Positions 53,084 to 60,501 of a stretch of DNA of 64,000 nt are shown here, piece after piece. Both the position numbers and the translations under genes were made by a program. The notes under the pieces are model-generated. The model saw nothing but the letters and a program-made list of their open reading frames with translations, did not search any database and was not told where the DNA came from. How positions within the stretch are numbered: the stretch's first letter is position 1; every line of letters begins with the position of its first letter. Source of the DNA: Brevibacillus_H ginsengisoli (lineage in GTDB: Bacteria > Bacillota > Bacilli > Brevibacillales > Brevibacillaceae); assembly GCF_050113715.1 (NCBI RefSeq), contig NZ_JBNJQR010000001.1:62001-126000 (forward strand), written 5' to 3'.

Positions 53084-53347
53084 ATGAAATATGTTAATGC
53101 CGAGACCATTTTACCAATGGATTTAGTCGAAAAGCTGCAGGATTTTGTGCAAGGCGAATATCTTTATATTCCAGCAAAAAAAGATCAGCACAAACGCTGG
53201 GGGCAGCGCTCCGGTTATCGGGAAGAAATTGACAAGCGAAATCTTGAAATTTTGCAGGCACACGCTTCCGGTTCTTCAATTGAGGAGATTGCTAATTCGT
53301 TTTGCCTTTCTGTTTTTGCGGTTAGAAAAATTATATATCAAAGATGA
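53084..53347 (+). CDS. CD3324-family HTH protein
   Basis: 87 residues, MKYVNAETILPMDLVEKLQD, EYLYIPAKKDQHKRWG and a C-terminal helix-turn-helix (IEEIANSFCLSVFAVRKIIY). This small family, first noticed in Clostridioides difficile, is presumed to bind DNA; no function known. ATG 53084 after GAGGAGG. Its last codons form the start of the 183-bp repeat, and a duplicate of this gene end remains at 50643. Confidence 0.75.
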   Translation: MKYVNAETILPMDLVEKLQDFVQGEYLYIPAKKDQHKRWGQRSGYREEIDKRNLEILQAHASGSSIEEIANSFCLSVFAVRKIIYQR

Positions 53348-53505
53348 ATAATCCGAGGGAACAACATAGAAGTCGTTCCCTCGGATTATTTTTTTTATAC
53401 AAAACGATACAGAGACATTTTGTGTATAGTGAGTTACAAAGTTAGTTGATATTCTAAGTGTACGGAATGTATGGCAGGCCGAAAATATTGTAACTACAAT
53501 GTGCA
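53322..53505 (+). repeat. 183-bp direct repeat, copy 2
   Basis: Copy of 50643-50825 (about nine substitutions and one indel). Contains the CD3324-like gene end, the terminator at 53347-53396 and the AT-rich tract with ATTGTA-AC-TACAAT dyad. Directly downstream is the ribosome site and upstream ORF of the uL4 leader, so the repeat probably carries the promoter of that unit. Confidence 0.9.
53347..53396 (+). terminator. Terminator of CD3324-family gene
   Basis: AATAATCCGAGGGAAC pairs with GTTCCCTCGGATTATT, followed by a run of T; identical stem in repeat copy 1. Confidence 0.9.
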
Positions 53506-53520
53506 AAGGAGGTCAAAGTA

Positions 53521-53655
53521 ATGGATGCTATTGTAAATAAGTCATATTTAAGTTTTGCTGTTCAAATAAATGTGAATAATCTGCTACCGTGCTTTTGGCT
53601 TTCAATGTGTAGGATTTGTTTATGTAATACATTTCATTTGGTTTTCAGGAAATGA
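53521..53655 (+). CDS. 44-residue upstream ORF (possible leader peptide)
   Basis: ATG 53521 preceded by the strong ribosome site AAAGGAGGT. Encodes MDAIVNKSYLSFAVQINVNN, then a Cys-rich tail (CFWLSMCRICLCN) and stops 12 bp before a terminator hairpin that precedes the uL4 paralogue. Codons 22-25 overlap TACCGTGCTTT (53585-53595), which can pair with the left part of that hairpin. Best read as a regulatory leader; a decayed gene start is the alternative. Confidence 0.55.
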   Translation: MDAIVNKSYLSFAVQINVNNLLPCFWLSMCRICLCNTFHLVFRK

Positions 53656-53667
53656 AATCACACATGT

Positions 53668-53693
53668 AAAGCGCCGGTACAGGCGCTTTTTTT
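53668..53693 (+). terminator. Attenuator hairpin before the uL4 paralogue
   Basis: AAAGCGCC (53668-53675)/GGCGCTTT (53682-53689) with loop GGTACA and T7, only 37 bp before the gene. AAAGCGCCGGTA can alternatively pair with TACCGTGCTTT (53585-53595; one bulge, one G-U), which would abolish the terminator. Confidence 0.7.
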
Positions 53694-53729
53694 GTGCCCA
53701 TTTTTAATGAATATTAGGAGGAACATTTA

Positions 53730-54356
53730 ATGTTGACACAAATCTATGATATGGCAGGCAATATTGTCGGAGAGATGAAACTGGAAGAATCTGTTTTTGG
53801 GATTACTCCAAATGAATCAGTTATGCATGATGCCATCGTAAACTATCTTGCTAATCAGCGCCAAGGAACACAATCTGCTTTGACTCGTGGTGAGGTGCGC
53901 GGCGGAGGGAAAAAGCCTTACAAAAATAATAAAATCGACAAATCGAGAGCTGGTTCAACTCGTATGCCTCATTGGCGGCATGGGGGCGTTGCATTTGCAC
54001 CCAAGCCGAGAGACTATAGCTATCATATCAATAAAAAAACCAAACGTCTTGCCATCAAATCAGCGTTATCTTCTAAAGTACAAGATAATAATTTCATTGT
54101 TGTGGACAACATTACATTGGAAACTTATAAGACCAAGGCTATTGTAGCTATGCTTCATGCACTTGGTGCAGATAGGAAGGCACTTATTGTCACACCTGCA
54201 GCAGATAAAATTGTTTATAAAAGCGCAAGCAATATTCCCGGCGTTGAAACCGCAATTTCAAATTCTCTGAATGTGTACGATCTTTTGCGCTATGACAAGC
54301 TCATTATCGCAAAAGATGCTGTCACAATAATTACAGAAATGTATACAAGATCTTAA
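53730..54356 (+). CDS. Paralogue of ribosomal protein uL4 with altered exit-tunnel loop
   Basis: 208 residues, full length for bacterial L4 and colinear with it (TRGEVRGGGKKP, MPHWRHGGVAFAPKPRDYSY, LAIKSALSSKV). It is outside any ribosomal operon, so it is an extra copy. The tunnel loop differs: canonical KPWRQKGTGRARQGS reads KPYKNNKIDKSRAGS (residues 62-76); macrolide resistance in E. coli maps to this loop (Lys63). C-terminal half intact. ATG 53730 after TAGGAGGA. Preceded by an attenuator-like leader and followed 44 bp later by an RqcH-like gene. It may replace native L4 in some ribosomes to change drug access to the tunnel (inference). Confidence 0.88.
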   Translation: MLTQIYDMAGNIVGEMKLEESVFGITPNESVMHDAIVNYLANQRQGTQSALTRGEVRGGGKKPYKNNKIDKSRAGSTRMPHWRHGGVAFAPKPRDYSYHINKKTKRLAIKSALSSKVQDNNFIVVDNITLETYKTKAIVAMLHALGADRKALIVTPAADKIVYKSASNIPGVETAISNSLNVYDLLRYDKLIIAKDAVTIITEMYTRS

Positions 54357-54400
54357 TTTCCAAACCGTTGCAAATATCTCTGATGAAAGGAGGAATATTC

Positions 54401-56033
54401 ATGGCATTTGACGGTTTACTAATGCATCAACTTGCCAAAGAAATCAAGACTAATCTACCGATGACAATCAATAAGATCTTACAAATTTCTGATACGGAGA
54501 TTCTCCTGGATGGACAATCAAACGAGCGTAAACTTAGGCTGATTATCAGCGTTGATTCACAAAATAACCGTATAAATTTCACAGAAGAAAATTATTCGGA
54601 ATCGAAGCAGAAAAATGAATTTTTGATATTACTCGCAAAACATCTACGAGCTGGCGTCATCCAAAGTATGGAACAGGTCGGTGTTGAACGAATATACTGC
54701 TTTCAAATCAGTGTTGAGGCAGTTCGCTTCTCACTTTACATTGAACTGCTAGGCAAAGATGCAAACATCATACTTGTCGATGAAGCGCATAACATTATGG
54801 GTTCAATGAAACAAACATCGCTCTGCAAAGCCAGTGCGCGGACACTCTCGCCTGGAGCCGTTTATCACCTTCCATTTGATTATAGTGGAAAACAGAATCC
54901 TTTTCAGCCGTCTTCCATAAATGAATCAGAGTCACTTGTAACACAATTTCATGGTTTTTCGCCTCTGTTAAGCCGTGAATTTCAATACCGCATGCAACAT
55001 GGGCAGTCATTTTACGACATTATGTATGAGCTAAATAGAAGCGACAAGCTTTATTTGTCGGAAACAGAGCAGGGTATCCAGTTTCATTGTATTCCGCTTA
55101 CACACTTGAGGGGAAAATTGAGTTTTTATCCAATTATGGAAGGCGTAGATATTGCCTTGTATAAAATACAAACTCGTCAGCAAACAGACGGTTTATTCCA
55201 ATTGGTACGCAATGAATTAAGTAAACGCTCCCGAAAACTTTCAAAATTGGAGCAAGCAGTTCTTGAAGTCGGGCATTTTGAGCAATATCGTACCTATGCG
55301 GATCTACTTTACACATACTATCATCTGCTTCCCCGCAACGATGCTTCTGCCGATCTCAAGGATTTTATGACAGGAGAACTGCTTCATATTCCGTTAGACA
55401 CCAAACTGAGTGCAAAACAAAATGCTCAAAAATACTATGAAAAATACCACAAAGGAAAAATTGCTCATACCAAACTCAAGGAGCAAATTGTGCTTTGTAA
55501 AATGGAATCAGATTATTTTTTTCGGCTGGAGTCCCGGCTTGAACTGGCTGATGGCATAGATGTATTAGAAATTCGCAGGGAGCTTGAAAAACACGGCTAT
55601 TTCAAAGCAAAACCAATCAACGAAGAAAAAGCAGAACAGGAAACCGAACATTATGACTTTTCAATTCGGGCATGGTATTAAAATCTTCGTAGGCAAGAAC
55701 AGTATTCAGAATGAATACCTAACATTCCATTATGCCAAGAAAGAGGATTTATGGCTGCACGTGAAAAGTTATCATGGAGCCCATGTTGTTATAAATACCA
55801 CAACACCTGATGAAGAAACGTTATACTATGGGGCCTTACTGGCTGCTTACTTTTCACAAATCAAGGCCTCTGGTTTGGTCGAAGTAAATTATTGTCAAGT
55901 CAAGACTCTTAAAAAGCCCAAAGGCGCCCCAATGGGATTGGTGTTATTTGGAGCCCATAAATCAATTTATGTCAGGCCAAAGGAAGAAGTTATTCAGAAG
56001 CTCCTGACCGAAAATTTAGTTCAGAAGGCGTAA
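54401..56033 (+). pseudogene. RqcH/NFACT-like gene, frameshifted
   Basis: RqcH binds 50S subunits carrying stalled peptidyl-tRNA and adds C-terminal alanine tails. Here NFACT-N (MAFDGLLMHQLAKEIKTN, LLAKHLRAGVIQSMEQVGVERI, IELLGKDANIILVDE) and the coiled-coil part run from ATG 54401 to a stop at 55681; the NFACT-R domain (IFVGKNSIQNEYLTFHYAKK, EDLWLHVKS) continues in the +1 frame to 56033. Removing one G of GGG 55668-55670 restores one frame of about 543 residues, near the family length. The usual DR pair is ER in VERI. Ribosome site AAAGGAGG. Real pseudogene, sequencing error and split gene are all possible. Confidence 0.8.
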
Positions 56034-56052
56034 CCTACCGCCAAGTATTGCT

Positions 56053-56088
56053 AAAAGCCTGCCCTTTCATAGGACAGGCTTTTGTTTT
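56053..56088. terminator. Terminator between RqcH-like and merR genes
   Basis: AAAAGCCTGCCCT (56053-56065) with AGGACAGGCTTTT (56071-56083), A- and T-runs on both sides. Confidence 0.85.
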
Positions 56089-56164
56089 GAGAGACATAGC
56101 AATTTTTGATGAATGTTTCAAGAGGACTCTCCTTTGCTGCCCCTTGCTCGCGGTGCATTGCATT

Positions 56165-56557
56165 TTATACCTTGTTTAATTTTTTTTCATAATTTGCCTT
56201 TTTGTGCTCGATAAGAGCCAGTTGTATTTCAATCTCCTGTTTTTGGGCTAAAAGTATTGTTTCCTGATTTAAGACAATGGAGTATTTTTCTTTCAACTCC
56301 AATGTATCATCATTTGAGAGGCCAATATAATGACGAATCATGTCAATTCCCATTCCTGTGTTTCTCATACATTGGATCATTCTTAATCTCATGATTTGAT
56401 CATCAGAGAACAGGCGGATATTATTCCGGTCCCGCGCTATATTTTGCAATAAGCCGATTTCCTCATAATAGCGGATTGTAGGTTTGGGCAGGTTCGTTAT
56501 TTTTGATACTTCCTTGATGGAGTATTTCGGCTCAGTGCCGTAAATAAATTCTTCCAT
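56165..56557 (-). CDS. MerR-family regulator
   Basis: 130 residues: N-terminal MerR winged helix (YSIKEVSKITNLPKPTIRYY, LRMIQCMRNTGMGIDMI) and a C-terminal coiled coil (TILLAQKQEIEIQLALIEHK) for dimerisation. No metal-binding cysteines typical of MerR/CueR, so more like the aldehyde/stress-responsive group. Divergent from an aldehyde dehydrogenase gene with two identical operators between them. ATG 56557. Confidence 0.88.
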   Translation of the reverse strand: MEEFIYGTEPKYSIKEVSKITNLPKPTIRYYEEIGLLQNIARDRNNIRLFSDDQIMRLRMIQCMRNTGMGIDMIRHYIGLSNDDTLELKEKYSIVLNQETILLAQKQEIEIQLALIEHKKANYEKKLNKV

Positions 56558-56577
56558 AACTGTCTCCTATCACTTGA

Positions 56578-56592
56578 TTCAAGTTACTTGAA
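56578..56592. promoter_or_regulatory. MerR operator, copy 1
   Basis: TTCAAGTTACTTGAA, perfect 15-bp palindrome, identical to 56690-56704. It lies just downstream of the minus-strand TATAAT (56606-56611) of the merR gene, suited for autorepression. Confidence 0.8.
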
Positions 56593-56684
56593 GTGTTTGT
56601 AAATTATTATAGCATATTGTTGAACCGGCAGATTCCATAAATAGTTCTTTTTCAATATTTTATATTTTTTATCAAAATTTTTTA

Positions 56685-56715
56685 TTGACTTCAAGTTACT
56701 TGAACGGAGTACAGT
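56685..56715 (+). promoter_or_regulatory. MerR-type promoter of aldehyde dehydrogenase gene with operator copy 2
   Basis: TTGACT (56685-56690), 19-bp spacer, TACAGT (56710-56715); the palindrome TTCAAGTTACTTGAA (56690-56704) fills the spacer. The over-long 19-bp spacer with a central dyad is the hallmark of MerR-activated promoters. Confidence 0.85.
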
Positions 56716-56760
56716 GATCCAGGAAGCATTAATCATAAATATCGCATAGGAGGTAAAGGA

Positions 56761-58200
56761 ATGAATAGAAACGTTAAAATCAAACTTATTGACAAGGTAT
56801 ATATCAATGGAGAATTTGTAAAACCTGACGGGACAGAAAGGATGGACATTATCAACCCGTCAACAGAAGAAGTAATCGGACAGGTGGTTTTGGGAAATGA
56901 GTCAGATGCTCAGAAGGCGATTGGAGCTGCGAAAGAAGCATTTAAGTCTTTCTCAAAAACTTCCATTGCGGAGCGGGGACAAATGCTTGAAAGGATACAT
57001 GATGCAATCTTATCAAGGGCTGCTGATTTAAATCAGGCGTGCATGGAGGAATATGGAGCTACAGCTAAGGCAGGAGATTTTAGAACCCGAATCTCAGCTG
57101 ACAGCTTCCTTTTGGCAAAAGAAGCGATGGAAGCCTTTGAATTTACAAAATACATCGGGAAAGCCAAGGTTGTTCTTGAACCTGTGGGTGTCATCGCTGC
57201 GATCACACCCTGGAACGCAAATAATTCCCAGATCGCTATAAAGGTTGCTACAGCAATATCAGCAGGCTGTACGATTGTTGTAAAGGCCAGTGAATTTTCC
57301 TCCATTCAGACTCAAATACTGGCCGAGTGCTTCCATGACGCCGGATTGCCTGCCGGGGTAGTCAATATTGTATACGGGCTAGGTACTACCGTCGGCGCTG
57401 AATTATCCCGCAATCCGGACATTGCAATGATTTCGTTTACGGGTTCTGTGAATACAGCAAAAGCCATACACCATAGTGCTGTTGACACAATGAAAAGAGT
57501 CGTTCTTGAATTGGGAGGTAAATCAGCAAATATTATTCTGGATGATGCAGACTTTACAAAAGCGATTCCTCGTGCCGTTACAAGTTGCTTTGGAAATCAC
57601 GGACAGATGTGTATTGCCGGCAGCAGATTGCTAGTTCCGGAGCATCGGCTCGATGAAGTGAAAGAACTAATAAAACAGGCGGTTGCAAATACTAAGGTGG
57701 GCTATCCCTGGGAAGAAGATACATTTATTGGCCCCATGATGAATGAGAATCAATACAAAAGGGTTCAGCGGTATATCAAAATCGGTATGGAAGAAGGTGC
57801 TGAATTAGTCATAGGCGGAGAAGGACACCCAAGAGGTCTGAAAAAGGGGTATTTTGTAAAGCCGACCGTTTTTGCAAATGTAACCAGAGATATGACGATT
57901 GCGAAAGACGAAATATTTGGACCCGTCCTGTCTATTTTAACGTATAGAACAGAGGAAGAAGCGGTAGAAATTGCAAACGATACAGAGTATGGATTAGGCG
58001 CATATATAAGCTCCTCTAATTTGGAAAAAGCCAGCCTAATTGCCTCCCGTCTCATTGCCGGAACCGTGTACATTAATGATGTCATTCTTGAAATGAGAGC
58101 TCCTTATGGTGGATTTAAGCAATCAGGAATCGGTAGAGAATGTGGCATATATGGTCTTGAAGAATATCTTGAACCCAAAACCATACTGATCTCTGAGTGA
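56761..58200 (+). CDS. Aldehyde dehydrogenase family protein
   Basis: 479-residue NAD(P)-dependent aldehyde dehydrogenase. Conserved LEPVGVIAAITPWN, catalytic Glu250 in LELGGKS, nucleophile Cys284 in HGQMCIAGS, EIFGPVLSI and GGFKQSGIGRE. Oxidises an aldehyde to the acid; substrate unknown. ATG 56761 after TAGGAGGT. A MerR-activated promoter precedes it, so it is probably induced by aldehyde or related stress. Confidence 0.9.
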   Translation: MNRNVKIKLIDKVYINGEFVKPDGTERMDIINPSTEEVIGQVVLGNESDAQKAIGAAKEAFKSFSKTSIAERGQMLERIHDAILSRAADLNQACMEEYGATAKAGDFRTRISADSFLLAKEAMEAFEFTKYIGKAKVVLEPVGVIAAITPWNANNSQIAIKVATAISAGCTIVVKASEFSSIQTQILAECFHDAGLPAGVVNIVYGLGTTVGAELSRNPDIAMISFTGSVNTAKAIHHSAVDTMKRVVLELGGKSANIILDDADFTKAIPRAVTSCFGNHGQMCIAGSRLLVPEHRLDEVKELIKQAVANTKVGYPWEEDTFIGPMMNENQYKRVQRYIKIGMEEGAELVIGGEGHPRGLKKGYFVKPTVFANVTRDMTIAKDEIFGPVLSILTYRTEEEAVEIANDTEYGLGAYISSSNLEKASLIASRLIAGTVYINDVILEMRAPYGGFKQSGIGRECGIYGLEEYLEPKTILISE

Positions 58201-58245
58201 TATATTTCACCGATAGACTCTGAAAGCTGTTTGTCAGTATGATTT

Positions 58246-58470
58246 TTGACGGATGATCAGCGATTTACAAAAGAGAATGACTATTCAAATGCAACAACAA
58301 ATCTTGAACAGAAATTTCCACTTTCTCTACACGCTTTCTTTATAGCCAAGGTTTGGATGAATCAGACATTTTTGAGTTCAATGGGATTTGGCGGAACAGA
58401 TAATTTAACAATGATTGTTAAATTGACTAATTGGAAGTGGAAGATTGTTGATATTAAGATACCTGAATAA
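58246..58470 (+). pseudogene. C-terminal gene fragment
   Basis: A 74-codon frame without a ribosome site, starting TTG 58246. Its end (FGGTDNLTMIVKLTNWKWKI, then VDIKIPE) looks like the C-terminus of a secreted DUF-type domain rather than a complete protein. No family assigned with confidence. Probably a remnant left by rearrangement. Confidence 0.4.
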
Positions 58471-58490
58471 GTATATCATTTTATAGGATG

Positions 58491-58519
58491 TTGCAATGTA
58501 GAAGCAGGTATGTTAAAAT
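58491..58519 (+). promoter_or_regulatory. Promoter of ABC-F gene
   Basis: TTGCAA (58491-58496), 17-bp spacer, extended -10 TGTTAAAAT (TAAAAT 58514-58519). Transcription would start near 58526, giving a leader of about 240 nt. Confidence 0.75.
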
Positions 58520-58555
58520 CTGGCTGACACTTAACGATTGGAGTTGAAGAGGATA

Positions 58556-58742
58556 ATGTAAAATTTCTTGCCACTTTTTTAGAGAATAAAGCAGAGTTTG
58601 TTTTGTTTTATTCTTTATTTGGCAAGAAAGTTACCTTATTCTTTTCACTCAGAAAATATATCCTTTTCATACCCTGCACTGGGTTGGATGTGCCGTATTT
58701 TTTGAGCTACAAGAAAGGTAACTTTCTTGTAGCTCTTTTTTT
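58556..58742 (+). promoter_or_regulatory. Attenuator leader of the ABC-F gene with start-stop ORF
   Basis: ATG-TAA (58556-58561) lies after AAGAGG. Region 1 TTTCTTGCC (58564-58572) pairs with region 2 GGCAAGAAA (58621-58629). Region 2 CAAGAAAGTTACC (58623-58635) pairs perfectly with region 3 GGTAACTTTCTTG (58717-58729). Region 3 is also part of the terminator GAGCTACAAGAAAG/CTTTCTTGTAGCTC (58704-58717/58722-58735) with T7. A ribosome held at the ATG-TAA would mask region 1 and let 2:3 form, preventing termination. Confidence 0.8.
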
Positions 58743-58768
58743 ATTTTGACAAAGGAGGTTGACGACAC

Positions 58769-60250
58769 ATGTCATTGATCAAGGTAACGAACCTGACGTT
58801 TGCTTATGACGGCAGTTACGACAACATCTTTGAGGATGTAAGCTTTCAAATTGATACCGACTGGAAATTGGGCTTTACGGGGAGAAACGGCCGGGGCAAG
58901 ACCACGTTTCTCAATCTGCTGCTGGGTAAGTACGAATACAGCGGAACGATTTCGGCCAACGTCAGCTTCGAGTATTTCCCATTCCACGTTGAACACAAAG
59001 AGAACAATACCATTGACATCGTCGCCGACATCCATCCTGACTTTGAGCACTGGCAGCTTCTTCGAGAGCTTTCGCTGCTGAAGGTATCGGATGATGTGTT
59101 ATACCGACCGTTCGAATCGTTGTCTAACGGGGAACAAACGAAGGTGCTGCTGGCGGCCCTGTTTTTGAAGGAAAACCGTTTTTTGCTCATTGATGAGCCG
59201 ACCAACCATCTGGACCTGCATGCTCGGAAGCTGGTCAGCGATTATTTGAACGGCAAGAGCGGGTTTATTTTGGTGTCGCACGACCGGGCGTTTCTCGACA
59301 ACTGCGTGGACCACGTTCTTTCGATCAACAAGACGAATATCGAAATCCAGAGAGGAAATTTTTCCGACTGGTGGGAGAACAAACAACGACAGGACAACTT
59401 TGAGATGGCCGAGAATGAAAAGCTGAGGAAGGACATCAAGCGGCTGTCCGAAGCGGCCAAGCGGACGAGCAACTGGTCGCACGAAGTGGAAAAAACAAAA
59501 AACGGCACCCGCAACTCCGGATCCAAGGTCGATAAAGGGTACATTGGTCACAAGTCCGCCAAAATGATGAAGAGGTCCAAATCGATCGAGCAAAGACAAC
59601 AATCCGCGATCGAGGAAAGATCCCAGCTGCTTAACAATGTTGAAAGCTCGGAAAGCCTGAAAATATCTCAGCTAGCGTATCACAAACACCAATTAGTCGA
59701 GCTTGACCGCGTTTCGATTCATTACGGCGAGAAAAAAGTTTGCCGTGACGTAAGCTTTACTATCGAGCAAGGGGACCGTATTGCACTCTCCGGTCCGAAC
59801 GGCTCAGGCAAATCGAGCTTGCTCAAACTGATTTGCGGCGAGGATATTCCTTATTCCGGCACGTTTCAAAGCGGGAGCCAGTTGAAAATATCCTACGTTT
59901 CACAGGACACCTCACACTTGAAGGGCAATTTGTCGGAATTCGCCAGAAACAGCGGAATTGACGAAAGCTTGTTCAAATCGATATTGAGGAAATTGGATTT
60001 TTCGCGTTTGCAATTCGAGAAGGACATCGCTTCTTTTAGCGGCGGCCAGAAGAAGAAGGTGCTGATTGCGAAAAGCCTAAGCGAACGGGTTCATTTGCAT
60101 GTTTGGGACGAACCGCTCAATTTTGTCGACGTCATTTCCCGGATGCAAATCGAAGAACTGCTGCTGGAGCATTCTCCGACCATCCTTTTTGTGGAGCATG
60201 ACAGCGAGTTTTGCAAGCATATCGCGACAAAGAATGTGGAGCTAAAATAG
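58769..60250 (+). CDS. ABC-F ribosomal protection protein, Lsa type
   Basis: 493 residues, two ABC domains without membrane parts: Walker A GRNGRGKTT and GPNGSGKSS, signatures LSNGEQTK and FSGGQKKK, Walker B FLLIDEPTNHLD and HVWDEPLNFVD, separated by an inter-domain linker rich in Lys/Arg (about 195-300). The N-terminus MSLIKVTNLTFAYDGSYDNI resembles Lsa(A), which confers lincosamide, streptogramin A and pleuromutilin resistance by displacing drugs from the peptidyl-transferase centre. ATG 58769 after AAAGGAGG. An attenuator leader precedes it; a Cfr-like gene follows. Confidence 0.92.
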   Translation: MSLIKVTNLTFAYDGSYDNIFEDVSFQIDTDWKLGFTGRNGRGKTTFLNLLLGKYEYSGTISANVSFEYFPFHVEHKENNTIDIVADIHPDFEHWQLLRELSLLKVSDDVLYRPFESLSNGEQTKVLLAALFLKENRFLLIDEPTNHLDLHARKLVSDYLNGKSGFILVSHDRAFLDNCVDHVLSINKTNIEIQRGNFSDWWENKQRQDNFEMAENEKLRKDIKRLSEAAKRTSNWSHEVEKTKNGTRNSGSKVDKGYIGHKSAKMMKRSKSIEQRQQSAIEERSQLLNNVESSESLKISQLAYHKHQLVELDRVSIHYGEKKVCRDVSFTIEQGDRIALSGPNGSGKSSLLKLICGEDIPYSGTFQSGSQLKISYVSQDTSHLKGNLSEFARNSGIDESLFKSILRKLDFSRLQFEKDIASFSGGQKKKVLIAKSLSERVHLHVWDEPLNFVDVISRMQIEELLLEHSPTILFVEHDSEFCKHIATKNVELK

Positions 60251-60278
60251 ATAAACCATTTCAAGGAGGATGAAAGCG

Positions 60279-60392
60279 ATGGAGATTGACGTTGTAGATG
60301 ATTATGTGAACCGGTTCTTGTTAGGTGAAGCGGTTCACGAAAAAACAAATCGGTTGCCGGAGGTTTACCAATCTATCGACAGGTGCACGTAG
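60279..60392 (+). CDS. Possible 37-residue peptide between ABC-F and Cfr-like genes
   Basis: ATG 60279 with AAGGAGG at good spacing, encoding MEIDVVDDYVNRFLLGEAVH and a 17-residue tail. Acidic; unlike anything recognised. Either a small gene, the 5' part of a lost gene, or a leader peptide for the methyltransferase 110 bp downstream. GCGCTTT (60413-60419) and AAAGCGC (60447-60453) between it and that gene form a possible hairpin. Confidence 0.4.
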   Translation: MEIDVVDDYVNRFLLGEAVHEKTNRLPEVYQSIDRCT

Positions 60393-60501
60393 CGATCCGG
60401 CTGCAAACGAATGCGCTTTTTCTGTATAGTTGGTTAATGACGTGTCAAAGCGCTAACTGAAGGTTGCTTTATTACGTTTTCTCCGGCGGTAAGGAGAAGA
60501 C

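Noticed and set aside
55584..56033. Treating the NFACT-R half as an independent gene starting at 55584
   Set aside because: There is no ribosome site, the first 35 codons overlap the N-terminal half out of frame, and deleting one base restores a single normal-length protein.
59099..59602. 167-codon minus-strand frame
   Set aside because: Antisense shadow of the ABC-F gene.
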